11,300 bases of DNA from Baffinella frigidus (Eukaryota; Cryptophyceae; Cryptomonadales; Baffinellaceae): positions 197,399 through 208,698 of the forward strand of contig MU646621.1 of the NCBI GenBank assembly GCA_026770585.1, in the 5' to 3' direction. Shown here piece after piece: positions 1-5,608 of the stretch. The notes below the pieces were generated by a model. That model made no database searches. It saw nothing but the letters and a program-made list of their open reading frames with translations, and was not told the origin of the DNA. Made by a program: the position numbers and the translations under genes. Positions within the stretch are counted from its first letter, which is position 1. Each line of letters starts with the position of its first letter.

Positions 1-74
1 AAACCCCAAACCCCAAACCCCAAACCCCAAACCCCAAACCCCAAACCCTAAATCCTAAACCCTAAACCCTAAAC
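1..74. repeat. Telomere, C-rich strand (AAACCCC then AAACCCT)
   Basis: The window opens with six uninterrupted AAACCCC units. These give way to AAACCCT units, one of them mutated to AAATCCT, before unique DNA begins at about position 75. On the other strand the repeats read TTTGGGG and TTTAGGG. The C-rich strand running inward from base 1 is the orientation expected at the left end of a linear chromosome. The inner TTTAGGG type is the plant/algal/dinoflagellate telomere repeat. The distal block being homogeneous TTTGGGG is unusual. An assembly end inside an interstitial tract is possible, but position and orientation favour a real chromosome end. Confidence 0.85.
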
Positions 75-143
75 CAGGTCAACGACCACCACTCGGAGGG
101 CTCGATTTCGCGCGACCACTTTCGGCGCATTCTCGACAACTTA

Positions 144-187
144 GGCGTCTTTCGCCTGACGGAGGCCGACCTTGGTGCGAGCGCCCC
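144..187. repeat. Dispersed direct repeat R1, copy a
   Basis: The segment GGCGTCTTTCGCCT then GACGGAGGCCGACC and GGTGCGAGCGCCCC is repeated at 374-419 with a two-base insertion and a few substitutions. GGCGTCTTTCGCC can form a small hairpin (GGCG/CGCC). It is followed within about 15 bp by the start of R2 copy a, so R1 and R2 may once have been one unit. Confidence 0.75.
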
Positions 188-197
188 CCGTGCGGTC

Positions 198-245
198 GTT
201 GACTAATTCTCTTTTTTTTCTGGTGCGAACATAGCCGTCCATAAT
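198..245. repeat. Dispersed direct repeat R2, copy a (T-tract)
   Basis: GTTGACTAATTCTC, then a run of eight T, then CTGGTGCGAACATAGCCG. It matches 549-596 (GTTGACTGGTTCCC, T-run, CTGCTGCGAACAATGCCGG). No function can be read from it. Confidence 0.7.
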
Positions 246-373
246 CAGAGCGGTTTTTGCTTCTGGTGGCCACCGAAAATAATGATTATAAAGATCGACG
301 ATTGTAAAAAATGCAAAAAATGCCCAAAAATTGACGATATATTGTACTACTACACTGTCAACTTTTGCCATTG

Positions 374-419
374 GGCGTCTTCCGCCTCTGACGGAGGCCG
401 ACCTCGGTGCGAGCGCCCC
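374..419. repeat. Dispersed direct repeat R1, copy b
   Basis: Second copy of the 144-187 segment, starting GGCGTCTTCCGCCTCTGACG and ending GGTGCGAGCGCCCC. Here R1 is separated from its R2 partner by about 130 bp. Confidence 0.75.
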
Positions 420-548
420 ATTTTGCGATTTTTTGCGATTTTTGGTGTGTACCCTGGATTTAGGCCGTTATCCTATTAACACTCGAATTAAAAAACAATC
501 AAATTGCCGAGGAATGTCATGATCGGACGAAACGGGAGAGCCCCGGAG

Positions 549-596
549 GTTGACTGGTTCCCTTTTTTTCTGCTGCGAACAATGCCGGTAATAATA
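549..596. repeat. Dispersed direct repeat R2, copy b (T-tract)
   Basis: Second copy of the 198-245 repeat with several substitutions. It is followed directly by the AT-rich hairpin AATAATAAAAATTATT. Confidence 0.7.
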
Positions 597-780
597 AAAA
601 TTATTGTTATGATTGAACGAACCACGGTGGCAGTTGCGCTTGCGGCGCAGCATTTCACGTTGTCCAACAATTCTCTTCATTGAATGGCGGGTGAAGTTGC
701 GCTGGGTTCAGTACCGAGTTCGGCAGTTCAGGTGAACGGCTTCACGCGAGGCGAACCGTGACCCCTATTTAAAATCTACA

Positions 781-1062
781 AGTGGGTGCTTAAAACCTCC
801 TTTACAGGGCCTGCACTTAAAACCTCCTTTTGGAATGGACCACGTCCCCCACGCTTAACCGCGGGGGACGTGACCAGTTCTCGTACAAACCTGGACGCGA
901 GCGTAAAACCAATGTCTAATTAAATGGCGGTAAGGAACCGAGGAACTCTTCGTTTAGGCGGCTAGATGGACTTTGATCTGGCGAGATTGTACTGAAATGG
1001 TAAAATACTGCAGTTGCGCTGGAGGTGGGGCACTGCACCACCCAGGATAAGGTACTGTGATT
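781..1062. other. Gene-free stretch with a small direct repeat and a hairpin
   Basis: TTAAAACCTCCTTT occurs twice about 27 bp apart (790-832). A GC-rich hairpin lies at 841-872 (CACGTCCCCC / GGGGGACGTG, about 12 nt loop). GCAGTTGCGCTGGAG at 1010-1024 is repeated exactly at 1266-1280. No coding segment is supported. Confidence 0.55.
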
Positions 1063-1063
1063 C

Positions 1064-1207
1064 TCATCTCGGAAGATAACTGAATCAGTTCCTTTTCAAT
1101 AGGAGGTTGGATGGGAGAAATTAGTTAGGGCATAGTAAATTCAATTAGGCCTCCTAATTAAATGAAAACTCTAATCAGGGAACTGATTCAGTTATCTTTC
1201 GAGATGA
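1064..1207. mobile_element. Foldback element F5 (29 bp inverted arms)
   Basis: The left arm (1064-1092) begins TCATCTCGGAAGATAACTGA. The right arm (1179-1207) ends in its reverse complement, TCAGTTATCTTTCGAGATGA, with one mismatch. The interior of about 86 bp holds a weaker nested pairing (AGGAGG near 1102, CCTCCTAATT at 1150-1159) and no coding capacity. This is the shape of a non-autonomous foldback or MITE-like insertion. No clear target-site duplication is seen, so an ancient inverted duplication is equally possible. Confidence 0.6.
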
Positions 1208-1262
1208 ATTCCATAGGCACCCAACAGTTTTCTCAATTAAATGACGGAACTCTCCTAACCGA

Positions 1263-1369
1263 ATGGCAGTTGCGCTGGAGACGGAGTTCGGCACGTGGGA
1301 GCCGGTCGGTTCCAGGATGCAACGCATCGACTACCGCCGTTTCTGCGCAGATATCGACTGCGACGAGGT
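1263..1369 (+). pseudogene. EF-hand-like exon fragment, copy 1 (IDYRRFCADID)
   Basis: The reading MQRIDYRRFCADIDCDE starts at 1317 and is open upstream to an ATG at 1264 (MAVALETEFGTW). Runs such as IDYRRFCADID are typical of the helix after the loop in EF-hand repeats of ciliary or calcyphosin-like proteins; this is a family resemblance, not a database hit. TCCAG just before GATGC could be a 3' splice site. GACGAG/GTGATC at the end could be a donor, which would make an exon of about 54 nt. Copy 2 at 1507 differs at six positions over the 17 codons: five are synonymous (CGC/CGT, CGT/CGC, GCA/GCT, GAT/GAC, ATC/ATT) and one changes D to N. That bias supports plus-strand coding ancestry. It is probably a relic. 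Confidence 0.5.
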
Positions 1370-1382
1370 GATCGCGTCCCTC

Positions 1383-1460
1383 TTTTGTACCAGTGACGGA
1401 ATATATAATACATGTAGTGGCTGTATAACTACTTGTGGAGGGCTCTGTTGGTACAAATTT
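1383..1460. repeat. GTACCA hairpin, unit 1
   Basis: TTTGTACCA (1384-1392) and TGGTACAAA (1449-1457) form 9 bp inverted ends. Inside is a second hairpin, ACATGTAGT / ACTACTTGT around GGCTGTATA, with one mismatch. The same nested double hairpin recurs at 1612 and 1803, so it is a repeat family rather than chance. It follows directly after the first exon-like copy. Confidence 0.65.
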
Positions 1461-1506
1461 GTTACACAGCGTTTCCCGGTTTGGTGGGCTAGTGCACGGC
1501 TCGAGC

Positions 1507-1560
1507 ATGCAACGCATCGACTACCGTCGCTTCTGCGCTGACATTGACTGCAACGAGGTC
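1507..1560 (+). pseudogene. EF-hand-like exon fragment, copy 2
   Basis: ATGCAACGCATCGACTACCG begins a second MQRIDYRRFCADIDCNE reading, 190 bp after copy 1. A unit-wide tandem duplication produced it. Upstream sequence is unrelated to that before copy 1 except close to the exon edge, as expected if the edge is an intron-exon boundary. The GTCCCACC after GAG could be a donor. It is short, isolated and probably non-functional. Confidence 0.5.
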
Positions 1561-1875
1561 CCACCCTCGCCGGCGCAGCCCGCACCCAAATAGTTTCTGG
1601 TCGCGTCCCTGTTTTGTACCAGGAACGGGACACATAATAGTTGTAGTGGCTGTATAACTATTTGTGAAGCGTGTTGCTGGTACAAATTTGTTGCAAAACG
1701 TTTCCTGGTTTGGTGGGCTAGTGCACGGCTCCAGGACGCAGGGAAACTATCGGCGCAGCCTGGACCCAAGTAGCCTCTGGCCGTGTACGAAAAGGGGGGA
1801 GGTTTTGTACCAGAAACGGGGCCCATAATAGACGTAGTGACTGTATCACTACGTGTGTAGCCCTTTGCTGGTGCG
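1560..1875. repeat. Tandem units 2 and 3 of the exon/hairpin repeat
   Basis: The GTACCA hairpin recurs at 1612-1689 (ends TTTGTACCA 1613-1621 and TGGTACAAA 1678-1686) and at 1803-1875. In the third unit the inner hairpin is perfect (ACGTAGTGA / TCACTACGT, 5 nt loop), while the outer right end has decayed to TGGTGCGTG. TTTGGTGGGCTAGTGCACGG is shared by units 1 and 2 (about 1480 and 1709). Unit 3 keeps the flanks (GGCGCAGCC...GACCCAAGTAG) but has lost the exon. Unit spacing is 229 and 191 bp; the difference is about 39 bp after exon copy 2. Confidence 0.7.
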
Positions 1876-2030
1876 TGCTAGACACACCGAAATGTATTGT
1901 CCACAGTTTCATGCATAGGCTCGTAACCTGTGGTTCAGAAATCGCAAACCCCGCCATGATCACGTCCCCCCAAGATATGATCACGTCCTCCCAGGACAGC
2001 TCCACAAAACTTGCCTCGTCCATTTATTCC
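1876..2030. other. Spacer with no gene; partial CACGTCC repeats
   Basis: Nothing coding is seen. GATCACGTCC occurs twice (1958, 1979). CACGTCCTCCCAGGACAGCT followed by CCACAAAAC (1983-2009) recurs as ACGTCCTCCCGGGATAGCT and CCACAAAAC at about 2769, flanking the minisatellite at both ends. Confidence 0.5.
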
Positions 2031-2528
2031 CTGGTACAAAACCTGCCTGGTTCAGTTATTCCCCGGTGCAAACCCTATCCGGTTTAGTTATCGCCATGGT
2101 ACAAAACCTGCCTGGTTTAGTCAACCGTTCGTCTGTGCGCAGATCGCCCCAGAATCTGTCCCGCTATCTTAGGCTCCCCGCACGGAAGGTAAGGGTGTAT
2201 ATGCTATGTTAGGCATCAAAGTGCTATCTTACGCCTGGTTACGGTTGGGGGTCGCGTTGACCCCCAACCCGCCTGGTTTAGTCAACACGCGCTGCCTGGT
2301 TTCAGACAACACAACCTGTCGGGGTTAGTCAACCGCGGGACTCTTGTTCGCAGGTTATCTCCCTGGTACAAACTCTGCCGGGTTCAGTCAACCGCTCATT
2401 CGCAGGTCCCTGGTACAAAACTTGCCTGGTCCAGTTATTCCCTGGTACAAAACATGCCTGGTTGAGTTATCGCCCTGGCACAAAACATGCCTGGTTGAGA
2501 CAACAAAACCTGCCTGGTTTAGTCAGCC
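2031..2528. repeat. 32-33 bp minisatellite (GGTACAAAACCTGCCTGGTT)
   Basis: At least eight degenerate units start CTGGTACAAAACCTGCCTGG and end in TTCAGTTATTCC or TTTAGTCAACC. Starts are near 2031, 2063, 2095, 2363, 2410, 2442, 2475 and 2504. Truncated CTGGTTTAGTCAAC tails fill 2272-2340. The GGTACAAA core is the same as the right end of the GTACCA hairpins at 1449 and 1678, so the array may have grown from that terminus. A separate hairpin, GGTTGGGGGTC / GACCCCCAACC with a 5 nt loop, lies at 2243-2269. Further diverged units occur at 2790-2890. Confidence 0.75.
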
Positions 2529-2589
2529 GCTCGTTCTCACGTTGCGTCTCCTGCAAGTCACCTGTAGGGTCACTATTTTCAACCTGACA

Positions 2590-2768
2590 GCTAGAGCGCT
2601 GTGCAGAGAAGTTGGCCACCGAAAAATGGGAAAATGGGAAAATTGGAGCCATTTTGTCCACTTTTGAGAAATTCATGGTTCTGAATTTCTCAAAAGTTGA
2701 CAAAATGGCTCCAATTTCTCGATTTTCCATTATTTCCCGTGGCCAACTTCTCTGCACAGCGCTCTAGC
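2590..2768. mobile_element. Foldback element F1, TA-flanked, 86 bp arms
   Basis: A near-perfect inverted repeat. The left arm (2590-2675) starts GCTAGAGCGCTGTGCAGAG, the right arm (2682-2768) ends with its exact reverse complement, and the loop is six bases. The arms share GAAGTTGGCCAC, an A/T-rich ATGGGAAA segment and CTTTTGAGAAATTCA. A TA sits at the same place at both ends (2592-2593, 2765-2766), so the element can be read as GAGCGCTG...CAGCGCTC inserted at TA. There is no coding capacity. It fits a Tc1/mariner-type MITE, or a DNA palindrome made by replication template switching. It interrupts the minisatellite. Confidence 0.75.
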
Positions 2769-2915
2769 ACGTCCTCCCGGGATAGCTCCACAAAACCTGT
2801 CTGGTTCAGTTATCCCTGATACAGAACCTGCCTAGTGTAGTAGACCGTTCGTTCGCAGGTGTCTGGTTTAGTCAACTTTTTGCGGTTTAGTCAACCGTGG
2901 GGCGCTCGTGCGCAG
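2769..2915. repeat. Diverged minisatellite tail
   Basis: CACAAAACCTGTCTGGTTCA, CAGAACCTGCCTAGTGTAGT and CTGGTTTAGTCAAC are decayed units of the 2031-2528 array. The tail ends GTGCGCAG at 2908-2915. That is an acceptable 3' splice site directly before the coding-like segment at 2916, though it lacks a strong pyrimidine run. Confidence 0.5.
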
Positions 2916-3008
2916 GTTGCGGCGTTTGACGCGGCAGACGAGACCTACACCTCGCCCATCTCCGTCAAGGAGCTCGACCCCCGCAACATGACCAAGGTCG
3001 CTGACTAA
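2916..3008 (+). pseudogene. Exon-like segment, first copy of SPISVKELDPRNMTKVA
   Basis: From 2916, after a CAG, the plus strand reads VAAFDAADETYT, then SPISVKELDPRNMTKVAD and a TAA at 3006-3008: 30 codons. I do not recognise the family. Five copies of the core lie in the next 800 bp. Their differences are largely synonymous in this frame (TCC/TCT, CTC/CTT, CCC/CCG, CGC/AGG, CCC/CCT), with changes at the N (N/G/D), V to F and L to I. The same changes are mostly non-synonymous in the open minus frame, so the plus strand is the likely coding strand. Only this copy has the upstream VAAFDAADETYT part. ACCAAG/GTCGCTGAC could alternatively be an exon end and 5' splice site, making TGACTAA intronic. 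Confidence 0.45.
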
Positions 3009-3112
3009 TATTATTGTAGTGCTGACTAATAGTATTGTACTGCTGACTAACAGTATTATAGTGCTGACTAATAGGGTTATAGTGCTGGCTGGTAGTTGTA
3101 CAGTGCTGACAA

Positions 3113-3180
3113 ACCCTCGCCCATCTCTGTCAAGGAGCTCGACCCCCGCAACATGACCAAGGTCGCTGAGTAATATTATT
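3113..3180 (+). pseudogene. Exon-like segment, copy 2
   Basis: PSPISVKELDPRNMTKVAE followed by TAA. Relative to copy 1 it has TCT for TCC (synonymous) and GAG for GAC just before the stop. It is embedded in the tandem array with no upstream exon extension. Confidence 0.4.
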
Positions 3181-3277
3181 GTAGTGCTGACTAATAGTGT
3201 TGTACTGCTGACTAATAGTATTATAGTGCTGACTAATAGGATTATAGTGCTGGCTGGTAGTTCTGTAGTGCTGACAA

Positions 3278-3340
3278 ACCCTCGCCCATCTCCGTCAAGG
3301 AGCTCGACCCCCGCAACATGACCAAGGTCGCTCACTAATA
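3278..3340 (+). pseudogene. Exon-like segment, copy 3
   Basis: PSPISVKELDPRNMTKVAH followed by TAA; identical to copy 1 over the core, apart from CAC for GAC before the stop. Confidence 0.4.
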
Positions 3341-3442
3341 CTATTGTAGTGCTGACTAATAGTATTATACTGCTGACTTACAGTATTATAGTGCTGACTA
3401 ATAGGATTATAGTGCTGGCTAATAGTATTACAGTGCTGACAA

Positions 3443-3499
3443 ACCCTCGCCCATCTCTGTCAAGGAGCTTGACCCGAGGGGCATGACCAAGGTCGCGAT
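3443..3499 (+). pseudogene. Exon-like segment, copy 4
   Basis: PSPISVKELDPRGMTKVA followed by ATAG. CTT replaces CTC, and CCGAGGGGC replaces CCCCGCAAC, giving P and R synonymous and N to G. The following subrepeats are interrupted by about 59 bp of unrelated sequence ending in GAA repeats (3537-3596). Confidence 0.4.
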
Positions 3500-3585
3500 A
3501 GTATTATAGTGCTGACTAATAGTATTGTAGTGCTGACTCAAGGCTAAAGGGCCTATCTAGGACCTGTATCGAAAGTTATAAAGAA

Positions 3586-3698
3586 GAAGAAGAAGTGCTG
3601 ACTAATAGTATCATAGTGCTGACTAATAGTATTATACTGCGGACTAAGTATTATGGTGCTGACTAAACCCTCGCCTATCTCCTTCAAGGAGATCGACC
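3586..3698. repeat. Left arm of 113 bp inverted duplication
   Basis: From GAAGAAGAAGTGCTG to GGAGATCGACC, this arm matches the reverse complement of 4801-4913 over its full length with about two mismatches. It contains 21-bp subrepeats and the start of exon-like copy 5. The spacer between the arms is about 1.1 kb. Confidence 0.85.
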
Positions 3699-3724
3699 CG
3701 AGGGACATGACCAAGGTCGCGCCA
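3667..3724 (+). pseudogene. Exon-like segment, copy 5 (most diverged)
   Basis: PSPISFKEIDPRDMTKVA. It runs into the 33 bp repeat that starts with GACC/AAGGTCGCGCCAG, so the end of this exon-like piece seeded the next tandem array. Its first part is also in the inverted copy at 4801. Confidence 0.4.
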
Positions 3725-3800
3725 GTACTCTTGTAGGACGTGATTAGGGTCGTGCCAGTATGTTTGTAGGACGTGACCAGGGTCGCGCCAGATACACTCG
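3715..3800. repeat. 33 bp tandem repeat
   Basis: GCCAG occurs at 3721, 3754 and 3787. The unit is GGTCGYGCCAGTA, then about 8 bases, then TGTAGGACGTGACCAG. Because 33 is a multiple of three, the minus strand reads an 11-residue repeat (WRDPGHVLQ type). It is continuous in sequence with the end of exon-like copy 5. Confidence 0.7.
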
Positions 3801-3825
3801 TGGGTCAGAGTCGACTCTGCGGGTT

Positions 3826-3915
3826 GCAGTTGACTTTTCGGTCTGTAGTTTGACTTTCGTGTCGAAGTCAACTTTCCGGGTTGGAGTTGACTTTTCGGGC
3901 CGGAGTTGACTATTC
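3826..3915. repeat. About 21 bp tandem repeat (GAGTTGACTTTTCGGG)
   Basis: Five diverged units of GTTGACTTTTCGGG followed by TTGGA or similar, the third reading GTCAAC in the opposite sense. The minus strand shows a lysine/serine/threonine-rich pseudo-repeat (EKSTPTRKVD); I read that as a by-product of the period, not as a protein. Confidence 0.6.
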
Positions 3916-4002
3916 GCTGGCGGCAGGTCACGGACCTGAACCGTCGCCTGTTCGCGGCTTTCAACCGCCGGCGACTCGACTTCCGCAGGTCTGCCCCTCA
4001 AA

Positions 4003-4279
4003 CCTCCCCACACAGCGGGCTACGAAGGGATTTTCTGGTCGAAGTGGAGCGACGTCCACCAACCCTCACGGAACGACCAGATCGTCGATTTTCAAACCTC
4101 AGATTCACCTTGCAGACACCCCAGATCTGGGGTGTCTGATTTTACAATGGCCCCAAAAACGCTGCTTTCTCGGGTTTTGGGAGTTTTGAAAGTGTTTTAC
4201 ACAAAAGGTCGAAAATCGTTGATTTGGTCCTCCCGTGAGGGTTGGTGGGTTCCGTCCGGATATCCGTAGGGACAACCCC
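4003..4279. repeat. CACACAG cassette, copy 1, holding a long inverted repeat
   Basis: CCTCCCCACACAGCGGGCTA and CGAAGGGATTTTC at 4003-4035, then TTCCGTCC and TATCCGTAGG at about 4250-4270, match the ends of the cassette at 6579-6650 and the start of that at 7606. Between them this copy carries a foldback: arms 4056-4093 (CCACCAACCCTCACGG to GATTTTC) and 4211-4248, plus outer 9 bp arms AAGTGGAGC (4042-4050) and GCTCCACTT (4287-4295). The other two copies have only a short GGGCA/TGCCC-type stem in the same slot. Confidence 0.6.
4113..4138. repeat. 26 bp perfect palindrome
   Basis: CAGACACCCCAGA and its reverse complement TCTGGGGTGTCTG meet with no loop, centred on AGATCT at 4125/4126. It lies between the arms of the larger inverted repeat 4056-4248. 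It could be a protein-binding dyad, or a product of the same process that made the foldbacks. Confidence 0.8.
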
Positions 4280-4300
4280 TAGCTCTGCTCCACTTGAATC

Positions 4301-4388
4301 GGGCTCACCAAAATGGTGAGCCCAAATCGCAACGGTTCGCCAAAAGTTGATAAATTCCCTTGAAAAAGTAGACTTTTGACGATTTGGG
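4301..4388. repeat. Two adjacent hairpins
   Basis: GGGCTCACCA / TGGTGAGCCC with a 3 nt loop (4301-4323) is followed by CCCAAATCG (4321-4329) pairing with CGATTTGGG (4380-4388). Inside the latter, CAAAAGT (4341-4347) pairs with ACTTTTG (4372-4378). The GTCAACCCGAGT and GGAGCTAG sequence just after (4417-4440) is repeated in diverged form at 5104-5127. No gene is seen between 4390 and 4560. Confidence 0.65.
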
Positions 4389-4565
4389 TCGAATAAAAGG
4401 ACACAATCGATTTAGTCAACCCGAGTGAAACGGAGCTAGAACCCTACGACCCTGCGAATTGCCTACCTGTCTCGTCTCAGGCCCTAGGGTACGGTATTGG
4501 AACGACTCGTACACCATAAACCCTGACCTCCAACCCCTAAACTCTCATCGCATCTCCTCTCAACA

Positions 4566-4620
4566 CCCCCAACCCGAAGCCTGAAGCCCGGGCTTCGGGC
4601 TTCGGGCTTCGGGTTGGGGG
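4566..4620. repeat. GC-rich hairpin CCCCCAACCCGAAGC
   Basis: CCCCCAACCCGAAGC at the left pairs with GCTTCGGGTTGGGGG at the right. The centre is a GGGCTTC/GAAGCCC slippage repeat around CCCGGG. Sequence outside is C-rich on the left and G-rich on the right (ACCTCCAACCCC before, GGTTGGAGGTTGGGGG after), so a longer weaker stem reaches roughly 4528-4640. Confidence 0.75.
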
Positions 4621-4760
4621 TTGGAGGTTGGGGGGGGTGAGCGAAACACACTCAACACGTTGAGTGACCCCGCACAGCTTCCTGTCGCTTTTTGGCCCTG
4701 AGTTCCTCTCTAGAGGTGTTCAGAAAGATCGTGTAAAATACAGTTATCGAGAGACGGACT

Positions 4761-4802
4761 CCTGTGCTGACAGCATCCCCCCGGGGATGCTGTCAGCACA
4801 GG
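4761..4802. repeat. 20 bp-arm palindrome with 2 nt loop
   Basis: CCTGTGCTGACAGCATCCCC is followed by CC and its exact reverse complement GGGGATGCTGTCAGCACAGG. Its last two bases are the first two of the inverted arm at 4801. It therefore marks one breakpoint of the inverted duplication and may be a scar of hairpin-capped end repair. Confidence 0.85.
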
Positions 4803-4913
4803 TCGATCTCCTTGAAGGAGATAGGCGAGGGTTTAGTCAGCACCATAATACTTAGTCTGCAGTATAATACTATTAGTCAGCACTATAATACTATTAGTCA
4901 GCACTTCTTCTTC
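4801..4913. repeat. Right arm of 113 bp inverted duplication
   Basis: Reverse complement of 3586-3698 with about two differences (TATTATAG for TATCATAG, GCAGAC for GCGGAC in the other sense). It carries the 21-bp array backwards (TAGTCAGCAC) and the beginning of the exon-like segment on the minus strand. Confidence 0.85.
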
Positions 4914-4947
4914 GGTCGCAGCACGCCAGCTCGTAGCGTGATTCAAG

Positions 4948-5052
4948 CGTGGGAGAGAAAATTACCACACAAATGCTTTACTGTTACTAGTATGCTCCAA
5001 GCGTGTAGTAATACTAGAAATAGTAAAGCATGTGTAGTAATTGTCACCCACG
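4948..5052. mobile_element. Foldback element F4
   Basis: CGTGGG...AATTACCACACAAATGCTTT on the left (from 4948) pairs with AAAGCATGTGTAGTAATT...CCCACG on the right (ending 5052), with scattered mismatches. The loop is about 18 bases. It has no coding capacity and no clear target duplication. Confidence 0.65.
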
Positions 5053-5330
5053 GGGATACGGATTTGTACGCAACACCCCAGCATGTCGACTTGAGATAAG
5101 TCGTCAACCCGAGTAAGGCAGAGCTAGCCACGCCAGAGGGCTCGAGGGAAACTGACGCCTTATCCACGCCAGAGCTGGCGTCGTTGACTTAAGTATTCAG
5201 GAGCTTTCCCCTGAAAGATGTCAAAAGTGGATGTTTCGAGCCCTTTGGCGTGGCAGCTTCCTGGCAGCGTTCGGCCGCATGGCAAGGACAGCTTCAACCA
5301 TACACGATAGCCCCTGACGCCCGACCCCCA
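5053..5330. other. Gene-free spacer with short palindrome and repeat motif P copy 1
   Basis: ACGCCAG/CTGGCGT with a 2 nt loop lies at 5166-5181. A GCAGCTTCCTGGCAGCGTTC motif followed by GGCCGCATGGC (5253-5291) is the first of about five diverged copies of a repeat (motif P), also at 5399, 5796, 6021 and 6119. No coding region is supported. Confidence 0.5.
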
Positions 5331-5555
5331 GAACCCTAACCCCTAACCCCAGAACCCCAAACCCCAGTCCCTAACCCCTCAACCCGACACCACCCCGCGC
5401 AGCTTCCTATCAGCGTTCGACCGCACGGCGAAAACACGAAACCCTAAACCCTAAACCATACACCATAACCCCAAACGCCCGAACACCAAACCCCGAACCC
5501 CCAAACCATAACCCCCAAACCCTAACCCCCAAACCCTAAACCCTAACCCTTCAAC
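5331..5555. repeat. Interstitial degenerate telomere-like repeats, block 1
   Basis: Blocks of CCCTAACCCCTAACCCC, AACCCCAAACCCC and AACCCTAAACCCTAA with many variants flank motif P copy 2 at 5399-5438. The C-rich strand is on the plus strand, the same orientation as the terminal telomere. A hairpin CGTTTACAG/CTGTAAACG follows at 5565-5585. Confidence 0.8.
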
Positions 5556-5608
5556 TCTGAAATTCGTTTACAGCCGCTGTAAACGTGTTGTAGGAGCCCG
5601 GACCAACC

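Larger units (their letters stand above)
75..780. other. Telomere-proximal spacer without a recognisable gene
   Basis: No convincing coding region is seen; the short open frames here overlap each other on both strands and lack family motifs. The stretch holds two pairs of dispersed direct repeats (listed separately), an AT-rich hairpin at about 590-605 (AATAAT / ATTATT) and T-rich or A-rich runs. The GTCAAC/GTTGAC hexamer recurs (80, 198, 357, 549) and reappears through much of the first 5 kb. Confidence 0.5.
2953..3720. repeat. 165 bp higher-order tandem repeat with 21-bp subrepeats
   Basis: The CGCCCATC anchor occurs at 2953, 3118, 3283 and 3448 (exact 165 bp spacing) and as CGCCTATC at 3672 (224 bp, because 3537-3596 is inserted). 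Each unit is about 60 bp of exon-like sequence followed by about five 21-bp subrepeats of the form GTGCTGACTAAT plus AGTATTATA. One subrepeat per unit is changed to GCTGGCTGGTAG. Both 21 and 165 are multiples of three, so frames stay open by period alone, including a 155-codon minus-strand frame. CTGACTAAT resembles a splicing branch-site consensus and each subrepeat ends near a TAG. Confidence 0.85.

Noticed and set aside
2243-2269. Rho-independent terminator-like hairpin GGTTGGGGGTC / GACCCCCAACC
   Set aside because: There is no following T-run, no upstream gene, and the sequence is eukaryotic; it is one of many palindromes here.
1383-2528. CRISPR-like direct repeats
   Set aside because: Units are degenerate, adjacent units touch with no unique spacers of constant length, and there are no cas genes in this eukaryotic subtelomere.
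2868-3335. 155-codon minus-strand open frame with repeated DLGHVAGVELLDGDGRGF
   Set aside because: It stays open because repeat periods of 21 and 165 bp are multiples of three. Differences among copies are mostly synonymous on the plus strand and non-synonymous here.
3714-4013. Minus-strand lysine/threonine-rich frames over 3644-4013 as a repetitive protein
   Set aside because: They follow from the 33 bp and about 21 bp tandem repeats. Frames are open on both strands and no start, splice or domain evidence exists.
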